This document shows, piece after piece, positions 6,116 through 11,345 of a stretch of 11,345 nucleotides of DNA. Source of the stretch: Bacillota bacterium (GTDB lineage Bacteria > Bacillota > Clostridia > Acetivibrionales > DSM-1351); contig JAEZOA010000176.1 of assembly GCA_023441625.1 (NCBI GenBank), forward strand, positions 1-11,345, given 5' to 3'. Numbering within the stretch: position 1 is the first letter of the stretch; each line of letters opens with the position of its first letter. The notes below the pieces were generated by a model. That model made no database searches and was not told where the DNA came from. It saw only the letters and a list, made by a program, of their open reading frames with translations. A program made the translations under genes and the position numbers.

Positions 6116-8491
6116 TTATCCATCCTTTTCTATATCAACTATGCTTTTGTTCCAAAACTGTTCAAGTTTCAATTTTAAATCCTGTAAGTTACTAGTCTTA
6201 ATATAATTTTCCCAATGCTTTGGAAATAGACATCTATAGTCATAATTAGTAAACCGCTCATCGAGTAAGAGCACCATACCAATATCAGTTTCACAGCGGA
6301 TTACCCTCCCTGCAGCTTGCAGTACCTTGTTCATTCCAGGATACATATAAGCATTTTCATAACCCATACCATTCTTTTGCTGAAAATAATTCATAATAAT
6401 ATTCTGCTCAGCACTTACCTGTGGTAGTCCAACACCTACAATAATTGCGCCGATTAACCTATCACCCTTTAAATCTATACCTTCTGAAAAAATCCCTCCT
6501 AAAACGCCGAAGCAGACTAAACTTTGTGTAGTATTAGCCTCAAATCTATTTAAGAAATCCTCTCTTTCCTCCTCCGACATTGAGCTTTGCTGAAGCATTG
6601 TTTCAATATCCGGGTACTTTTCAATAAATCTAGTATAAACCTCATTCATGTATTTATAGGAAGGAAAATAAACAATATAGTTTCCAAGTTTTTTATCAAT
6701 AGCAACCTTAATTATTTCTACTATTTTATCATAACTATTTTCGCGATTTTTATATTTAGTTGATATATTGTTATTTACAAGTAAACAGAGATTATTATTA
6801 TCAAAGGGAGACATTAAGCTAATGTTATAGTCCTCGCTATCGCCCCCTAAAATATCCAAAAAATAATTAAGCGGTGTTAGAGTTGCTGAGAAAAACACTG
6901 CTGTCTTTCCCCTCTTCACAGCATCAGACAACAAGTAGGAGGGATCAATGCAAAAAAGCTTTACTCGCACTTCACTTCCTTTAGCATCTATAAAGGTCAC
7001 ATATCTTTCATCGTAAAACTCTGCTATCTTTAAAAAGGATATTGAATTAAAATATACCTCAAGTATTTTATCAAAACCTTCTATGTTTTTGCTTTGATTC
7101 CTTACTATCCAATCTTCCGATTCTTTTATAAAATAAGTTAACATTGAGTACAAATCTTTTAGCTCTTCCTTGCTTATTATAAAACCTTCGTCAGAACATT
7201 GCTTTCTAAGTGAAATCATATAAGAATTAATTTTATTGAGCTTCTTTGCTATTTTAGGCTGAAGGTCCTTTATTAACTTCTTTGCTTCAAAAAATTCTGA
7301 CTTACTTATCTGTGCAGAGAACATTTCCCTTGCTCGGTCTACTAAATTGTGTGCTTCATCAACTAAAAATGCATAGTCACCATTGTTATTCAAAAAGAAG
7401 CGCTTTAAATAAACTCTTGGATCAAAGGCATAATTGTAATCGCAAATGACGCAATCTGCCCACAGCGATAAATCTAGCGCAAATTCAAAGGGGCAGACAG
7501 TATATTTCTTTGCATATTCTTCAATATTTTCTCGAGACAGGAACTCTGTGTTCTTTAAAATATCAATTAGTGCAAGGTTTACTCTATTAAAATGTCCTTT
7601 TGCATATTCACAGGCATCTGGATTACAGCTTCCCTCTTTATTAAAACATATCTTATCCTTTGCAGTCAGTGTTATAGTTCTAAACCTGAGTCCATTAACT
7701 CTCATTTTTGAAAAAGCCTCTTCGGCCACTTGCCTAGTTATTGTTTTGGCGGTTAAATAAAATATTTTTGAAATGTGCTGCTCTCCAACTGCTTTCACAG
7801 CTGGAAAAAGTGTTGAGATAGTCTTTCCTATACCAGTTGGAGCTTGTACAAAAAGCTTCTTCTCCTGCATAATAGTTTTGTAGACTGCTACAGCCAATTC
7901 TCTTTGACCACTTCGATATTTTTCAAAGGGGAACTGCAAGCCTTTGATTGAGTTATCTCTACATGAATTCCATTGGTCTTGCAGGCTTGCCCAAATAAGG
8001 TATTTGTTAAGCAATTCACTCATGAAGGCTTGTAGCTCACAAAGCATAATTCGCTTTCTAATTCTCTTAATTTCTTCTGTATCTATTTGAAAATATGTGA
8101 GTTGGACACAAATTTCTGGCAGCATATTTTGTGTGGCATAAATAAAGGCATAGCATTTTGCCTGTGCCCAATGTAATAAGCTAAAGTCATCATCAATTAA
8201 TTCAAGTGGCCTTGAAGTGGATTTTATTTCATCAATAACAATGGTTTCTTTTTCTGTAATTATGCCGTCAGCACGTCCTTCGAGCTTAATTACAAAGTCT
8301 TCAATTTCATAATCGAAATTTAATGGAAACTCCTTATTATAGTTATCTCCACTTTCTTTTTGAATTTTTTGATGAATTCTAGTACCTTCCAACATTCTAT
8401 TTGACGAAACAAGTCTACTGTCAATGTCTCCAGACCTTAGTACCAGTTCAACTATATTTCTGATTGAAATTTTTATCTGTGGTTTTTCCAT
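6116..8491 (-). CDS. RecB-type nuclease fused to DinG/XPD-family FeS helicase
   Basis: The N-terminal 170 residues form a PD-(D/E)XK nuclease domain of the RecB/Cas4 type. Visible elements are GTRIHQKI with His40, EGRADG with Asp75, DEIKS with Glu88 and Lys90, and QAKCY (110–114). All catalytic positions are kept, so it should cut DNA. The rest is a DinG/XPD 5'-to-3' helicase: YRSGQ (192–196), Walker A APTGIGKT (217–224), four cysteines for a 4Fe-4S cluster (282, 289, 294, 333), DEAH (378–381), motif V near GGIFSEGIDLKG and motif VI QAAGRVIR (725–732). The total of 791 residues fits this known Firmicute fusion. Likely work is resolving or trimming damaged or R-loop/D-loop DNA; the substrate is inferred from the family only. 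The ATG has AAGGA at 6 bases. It is the first gene of a two-gene operon with a LexA-type box at its promoter. Confidence 0.93.
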   Translation of the reverse strand: MEKPQIKISIRNIVELVLRSGDIDSRLVSSNRMLEGTRIHQKIQKESGDNYNKEFPLNFDYEIEDFVIKLEGRADGIITEKETIVIDEIKSTSRPLELIDDDFSLLHWAQAKCYAFIYATQNMLPEICVQLTYFQIDTEEIKRIRKRIMLCELQAFMSELLNKYLIWASLQDQWNSCRDNSIKGLQFPFEKYRSGQRELAVAVYKTIMQEKKLFVQAPTGIGKTISTLFPAVKAVGEQHISKIFYLTAKTITRQVAEEAFSKMRVNGLRFRTITLTAKDKICFNKEGSCNPDACEYAKGHFNRVNLALIDILKNTEFLSRENIEEYAKKYTVCPFEFALDLSLWADCVICDYNYAFDPRVYLKRFFLNNNGDYAFLVDEAHNLVDRAREMFSAQISKSEFFEAKKLIKDLQPKIAKKLNKINSYMISLRKQCSDEGFIISKEELKDLYSMLTYFIKESEDWIVRNQSKNIEGFDKILEVYFNSISFLKIAEFYDERYVTFIDAKGSEVRVKLFCIDPSYLLSDAVKRGKTAVFFSATLTPLNYFLDILGGDSEDYNISLMSPFDNNNLCLLVNNNISTKYKNRENSYDKIVEIIKVAIDKKLGNYIVYFPSYKYMNEVYTRFIEKYPDIETMLQQSSMSEEEREDFLNRFEANTTQSLVCFGVLGGIFSEGIDLKGDRLIGAIIVGVGLPQVSAEQNIIMNYFQQKNGMGYENAYMYPGMNKVLQAAGRVIRCETDIGMVLLLDERFTNYDYRCLFPKHWENYIKTSNLQDLKLKLEQFWNKSIVDIEKDG

Positions 8492-8516
8492 AGTACATCC
8501 TTGTATACTTATTAAA

Positions 8517-8530
8517 CGAACATTTGTTTA
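8517..8530. promoter_or_regulatory. LexA (SOS) operator of the helicase operon
   Basis: CGAACATTTGTTTA matches the Gram-positive LexA box (CGAAC, four bases, GTTYG/C) at all but the third spacer-purine and the last base. It also fits the shorter clostridial form GAAC-N4-GTTY fully. It sits immediately after the −10 of the operon's candidate promoter, 25 bases before the start codon, where bound LexA would block transcription. The repair genes downstream fit SOS control. Confidence 0.7.
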
Positions 8531-8537
8531 CTATAAT

Positions 8538-8567
8538 AATATACATTTATTTATATAGTCATTGCAA
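8538..8567 (-). promoter_or_regulatory. Candidate SigA-type promoter of the helicase operon
   Basis: On the minus strand TTGCAA (8567–8562) is followed after 18 bases by TATATT (8543–8538), giving a start near the LexA box. The hexamers each deviate from consensus in one or two places. Placement beside the LexA box strengthens the call. Confidence 0.5.
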
Positions 8568-8641
8568 TGCTTTTTTAAAATTTGAAATTGTAACTTAACT
8601 ATTTTAAGAAATAATTAGATTCTAGAACATTGAATTGTTTG

Positions 8642-9592
8642 TTATAACTGGTTACTTTTTAAAGTAACCACAACTACTTCAGGAGGATTTAAGATTCTTG
8701 GTACAGATACATTATTACCTAACCCCCTACTAACTATCATAGTTGTGCCTTCATCGCTCCATTTTCCATCTGTATATTTAGGCAACCACCTACGATTTTG
8801 ATGAGGAGAAACCAATCCCCCAACAAATGGTATTTGAACCTGACCACCATGCATATGACCAGATAAAATTAGTTGATATCCATTGCCTTTTATGATATCA
8901 AACATATTTGCTCTATGAAACAGTAGAATATTATAACCATTTTCCTGCTGTAGCTCATTCATCTTTTTTTTAAGATATTCCTCAGAACCCATATCATTCC
9001 ATATATCTGGGTCAGCAATTCCAAATAAACTTATATGTGAGTAGCCACGCGTAAGTGTCACTTTTTTATTTTCTAGCAGAACTACACCTTTGTTTTTAAG
9101 AATATCTTGTAACCCACTAAAATCATGATACCAAATATCATGGTTTCCTGATACAGAATAAACTGGTGCTATTATAGTCAACTGGGATACTAGCTCATTA
9201 ACAGATTTTAAATTTATTGCTGTTTCATCAATAATATCACCAGTAAGTACTATAATATCAGGCTTTTCATTTAATACTATTCGAACTAATTTATCAGGTC
9301 CGCCCCTAAAACTGCCTGTATGATAATCTGAAATTTGTAATATTTTATAACCATCAAAGTCAGGTGTAATTTTATCTGATTGTATACTGTAGTGCGTTAC
9401 TCCAATATTTGATGAAGAATAGATTAGACCGATTATAAGCACTACATTAACTATCAAAATACCTAAAGTGACTATTCCAGAGGCCTTATGATTATTCTGC
9501 TTCCTTTTCTTATGGCTTAACGTACTAAATACAACAATATTAAAAATGACAATTAAAATGAATACTATGCTGCTAGTATTTATCCCTCTCAT
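8642..9592 (-). CDS. Membrane-anchored YkuE/YaeI-type metallophosphoesterase
   Basis: A calcineurin-like phosphoesterase with a dinuclear metal site. Numbering from the ATG at 9592: two membrane helices (about 7–25 and 39–59) are joined by a basic loop (HKKRKQNNHK). The catalytic domain follows with SDYHTG (88–93), GDIID (118–122), GNHD (149–152), FH (225–226) and GHMHGGQ (245–251), so all metal ligands are present. YkuE and YaeI relatives act on membrane or wall-linked phosphodiesters; the substrate here is unknown. The frame stays open to a GTG at 9619, but that start, ATG 9613 and ATG 9604 all lie inside hairpin copy 2. The ATG at 9592 directly follows the element and resembles the end of copy 1. 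Its only ribosome binding site is GGGG 13 bases upstream. With GGAG 10 bases before ATG 9613, that start cannot be excluded. The gene is probably monocistronic, with a 22-base inverted repeat over its stop end. Confidence 0.88.
   Translation of the reverse strand: MRGINTSSIVFILIVIFNIVVFSTLSHKKRKQNNHKASGIVTLGILIVNVVLIIGLIYSSSNIGVTHYSIQSDKITPDFDGYKILQISDYHTGSFRGGPDKLVRIVLNEKPDIIVLTGDIIDETAINLKSVNELVSQLTIIAPVYSVSGNHDIWYHDFSGLQDILKNKGVVLLENKKVTLTRGYSHISLFGIADPDIWNDMGSEEYLKKKMNELQQENGYNILLFHRANMFDIIKGNGYQLILSGHMHGGQVQIPFVGGLVSPHQNRRWLPKYTDGKWSDEGTTMIVSRGLGNNVSVPRILNPPEVVVVTLKSNQL
8649..8670. repeat. Perfect inverted repeat at the 3' end of the phosphoesterase gene
   Basis: Two perfect 10-base arms (TGGTTACTTT and AAAGTAACCA) enclose TT. 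The repeat lies within the last codons of the phosphoesterase (VTLKSN), ending 5 bases before its stop codon. No U-run follows on the minus strand, so it is not a standard terminator; a stable 3' hairpin that protects the mRNA is one possibility. Confidence 0.6.
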
Positions 9593-9652
9593 TATTATGT
9601 CCATGCCCCACATTAGCACAAAACTCCATTAAAGTGCTAGCATGGACTCGGT
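9590..9652 (-). repeat. Hairpin element, copy 2 (leader of the phosphoesterase)
   Basis: This is the minus-strand counterpart of 495–558. The outer helix is GTCCATGC/GCATGGAC plus a U·G. The inner helix AGCAC/GTGCT, which extends to a U-A pair, is perfect here and has a loop containing TTTAATGGAG. It ends at the phosphoesterase start codon (ATG 9592–9590), so the 3' arm includes the only SD-like G-run before that start. If transcribed from the promoter at 9717–9745, the element lies in the 5' untranslated region. It could then control translation by hiding or exposing the G-run. No riboswitch class could be assigned. Confidence 0.7.
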
Positions 9653-9716
9653 CCCCCTTATTTACTTATTTTGGTTCTTTCACACTTTCCCCTTTATAAC
9701 AAGTATAATCCATATT

Positions 9717-9745
9717 ATTCTATATAATTGCCTAGGTTCTGGCAA
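9717..9745 (-). promoter_or_regulatory. Candidate promoter of the phosphoesterase
   Basis: TTGCCA (9745–9740) is followed by a 17-base spacer and TAGAAT (9722–9717). The predicted start near 9710 gives a leader of about 118 bases holding hairpin copy 2. TTGCC and GGCAA form a dyad with an 8-base centre over the −35 and spacer, which could be an operator or, weakly, a hairpin of the upstream transcript. Confidence 0.5.
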
Positions 9746-9793
9746 ATAAATATATTGCTGAAAATTTCTAAAAATTATTTTAACTATTCATGT

Positions 9794-11345
9794 TTATTTA
9801 AGTATTTTACTATAATAATCAGTTTCAATAATCTTAGTGGAATATTTGAATTTATTGCTTACCTGTCTTGAAATCATATTTCTATATTTTTCATCAACAG
9901 TAGCACTGGTTTCACCATTAGCAAGTATGAGTTTTTGCTCTTTTGAATTAAAGCTTGCTTTATCCGTTATCCAGCTCCAATTTGAGAATATTACTAACGG
10001 TGAGGAGTCTGATAAAATATCAGTACCCATTAATAATCTAGAGTCATATTCTACCCCCATTAAATTAGACAAGGTAGGTAAAATATCAATACTGGCACAG
10101 GGTTTATCTATTTTTACTGAAGTCATTCCTTTTGACCAAAGTATAAATATACCCTTATAAAGCTCAAAATTACTTTCTATTTTATGCCCTGCAAGTTCGC
10201 TTATCTCATCATTATTTAGCCCATAAGGATAATGATCTGGGCTAATAGCAATGAGAGTCTCCTCTGCAATACCAGCTTGTTCTAAACGATAAATCAGTTT
10301 CTCCATTGCCCTGTCGAACTCAATATTACATGCTAAATATGCCTTTACAGCACTTGAATAGGGTAAAGCTTTTACCAGGTCTTTATTCTTACTTGCCATA
10401 GCGTTACCATCAAAACTATACCTTAAATGACCACTCACTGTCATATAATATGTGTGGAAAGGTTTGTTTTCAATATATTCGTCTGTGGTTTTCTCAATCA
10501 TTTCTAGATCGGATTCTGGCCATAACTTTGACATTTTAAGACCATTTCCTATACCCTTGTAAATGTAGCCCATATTGGGATGAGAAATATCTCTTTTATA
10601 ATATGTATATGTATGATTATGATACGCCCTAGTATCATAGCCTAATTTTTGCAGTTGGTTACCCATACAAAAGGGCATATAGTTTCTTCCCGATACATAG
10701 AAGCTCCATACACCTGACTTTGGCAAAAGTGAATTACATGCCACATATTCACCATCCGAGGTACTTACACCCCAAATTGGAGTGTAAAAATTAGTAAACT
10801 GAAAGCCCTCTTGAGACATTTTATAAAGAGTAGGTGTTAATTCCTTATTTACTGCATAAGGAGAAAACCCCTCAGCAGTTATAAGTATAAGGTTTTTACC
10901 TTTGAATTTACCTGTATAACTGTTCTTTTTTGTCGGCTCACAAGCCTTAAAATATTTATGCATTTCGATAAGAGTTTTATCTTTTTCATTTGTAATTAGC
11001 TTATCAAAGTCAATATTCATTGTATTAAAAGAAATTTGTGGAACAGAAGCTTCTGCGGTCTGTACCACCTCATTAATATTATTAACAGGAACAGTCTGGC
11101 TACTTTGGCTATTTAATGAGTCATTTGTAGAAGCAACAGTCACATCAGTTAAAGCATCTTCAACCTCAGTGATTTCCTCCTCAGCATAAGCATCGCTGGT
11201 ATTAAATCCAAAAACCAAATGCTTAACGTCTAGCCTTGTATTTGTCAATAACCCAAAACGGTCAACTGATAAATCTGGAATAATGGAATCTGAATATAAG
11301 AAGTGGGTGCTTAATTCTCCATCATTAGAAGCTAAAACTATAGTT
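9794..11345 (-). CDS. LTA synthase-family membrane sulfatase-fold enzyme, partial (N-terminus beyond right edge)
   Basis: The reading frame is open from the right edge to the stop at 9794, 516 residues. A TTG inside it (11248) is not a likely start: the 32 upstream codons continue a family segment (SVDRFGLLTNTRLDVKHLVF) that precedes the extracellular domain. The N-terminal membrane helices are missing. LTA synthases polymerise glycerol phosphate from phosphatidylglycerol outside the cell. Counting from that TTG, an acidic and Ser/Thr/Asn-rich linker (about 20–75) precedes a sulfatase fold. Catalytic residues are Glu126 (ITAEGF), the nucleophile Thr163 (VSTSDGEY), Arg219 (YKRDISH), His273 (VSGHLRY) and Asp338-His339 (SPDHYPYG), all matching LtaS. 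Relatives also add phosphoglycerol or phosphoethanolamine to other polymers, so the exact polymer is open. No clear terminator follows; a weak TTGCC/GGCAA hairpin is the only candidate. Confidence 0.9.
   Translation of the reverse strand, partial: TIVLASNDGELSTHFLYSDSIIPDLSVDRFGLLTNTRLDVKHLVFGFNTSDAYAEEEITEVEDALTDVTVASTNDSLNSQSSQTVPVNNINEVVQTAEASVPQISFNTMNIDFDKLITNEKDKTLIEMHKYFKACEPTKKNSYTGKFKGKNLILITAEGFSPYAVNKELTPTLYKMSQEGFQFTNFYTPIWGVSTSDGEYVACNSLLPKSGVWSFYVSGRNYMPFCMGNQLQKLGYDTRAYHNHTYTYYKRDISHPNMGYIYKGIGNGLKMSKLWPESDLEMIEKTTDEYIENKPFHTYYMTVSGHLRYSFDGNAMASKNKDLVKALPYSSAVKAYLACNIEFDRAMEKLIYRLEQAGIAEETLIAISPDHYPYGLNNDEISELAGHKIESNFELYKGIFILWSKGMTSVKIDKPCASIDILPTLSNLMGVEYDSRLLMGTDILSDSSPLVIFSNWSWITDKASFNSKEQKLILANGETSATVDEKYRNMISRQVSNKFKYSTKIIETDYYSKILK

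Noticed and set aside
7446..7760. Plus-strand open frame inside the DinG-type gene
   Set aside because: It is antisense to the FeS-cysteine region of a well-supported gene, and its composition is that of a shadow frame.
8621..8640. Second LexA box (GAAC…GTTT) upstream of the helicase operon
   Set aside because: The half-sites are 8 bases apart rather than 4, so they do not form an operator.
9837..10160. Plus-strand open frame inside the LTA synthase-type gene
   Set aside because: It lies opposite the C-terminal part of the sulfatase domain, with no initiation signal.
9794..11248. TTG at 11248 as the start of a short soluble sulfatase
   Set aside because: The same frame is open upstream to the edge and encodes a continuing family segment, so the gene is cut by the window.

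Overview
The window is AT-rich DNA with clostridial character: compact operons, AGGAGG-type ribosome binding sites, TTG/GTG starts beside ATG, strong intrinsic terminators, and gene content typical of low-GC Firmicutes (LCP protein, LTA-synthase-type sulfatase, ComFB, YqeG–AroE). I place it in Clostridium or a close relative; the species cannot be read from the sequence. There are no tRNA, rRNA, transposase, phage or CRISPR signals. Apart from the left-edge gene, everything reads as chromosomal core or near-core.

Layout. Positions 1–332 hold the 5' part of an unrecognised minus-strand gene cut by the left edge. It is divergent from a plus-strand LCP (LytR-CpsA-Psr) cell-envelope gene at 660–1781. 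The 330-bp gap between them carries a 15-bp palindrome at the minus-strand promoter, a hairpin-forming element (495–558) that recurs at 9590–9652, and an extended −10 promoter close to the LCP gene. A strong terminator (1808–1854) separates the LCP gene from a converging minus-strand cluster yqeG–aroE–comFB (3771 down to 1894): a HAD phosphatase, shikimate dehydrogenase and a small Cys-containing ComFB protein. Upstream of yqeG, at 3814–3925, is a GC-rich block ending in a terminator; part of the terminator can instead pair with an upstream segment.

Positions 8491 down to 4007 form a two-gene DNA-repair operon. The first gene is a RecB-type nuclease fused to an iron–sulfur DinG/XPD helicase. 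Four bases after its last codon's stop region, a UvrD-family helicase with a Tudor-like tail starts. A LexA-type (SOS) box lies just downstream of the operon's −10 box, which predicts DNA-damage induction. Upstream on the same strand is a membrane-anchored YkuE/YaeI-type metallophosphoesterase (9592–8642), and at the right edge the C-terminal two thirds or so of an LTA-synthase-family enzyme (9794 to the edge).

How they fit together: the window's ends carry envelope functions (LCP ligase-type protein, LTA synthase-type protein, membrane phosphoesterase), and the middle carries DNA repair and aromatic biosynthesis. The most unusual feature is the pair of about 64-bp elements, roughly 86% identical, in opposite orientation 9 kb apart. 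Each ends exactly at an ATG and lies upstream of a membrane-anchored envelope protein. Substitutions in the predicted helices are mostly pairing-compatible, which points to a structured RNA or a dispersed hairpin repeat that I cannot match to a known class.
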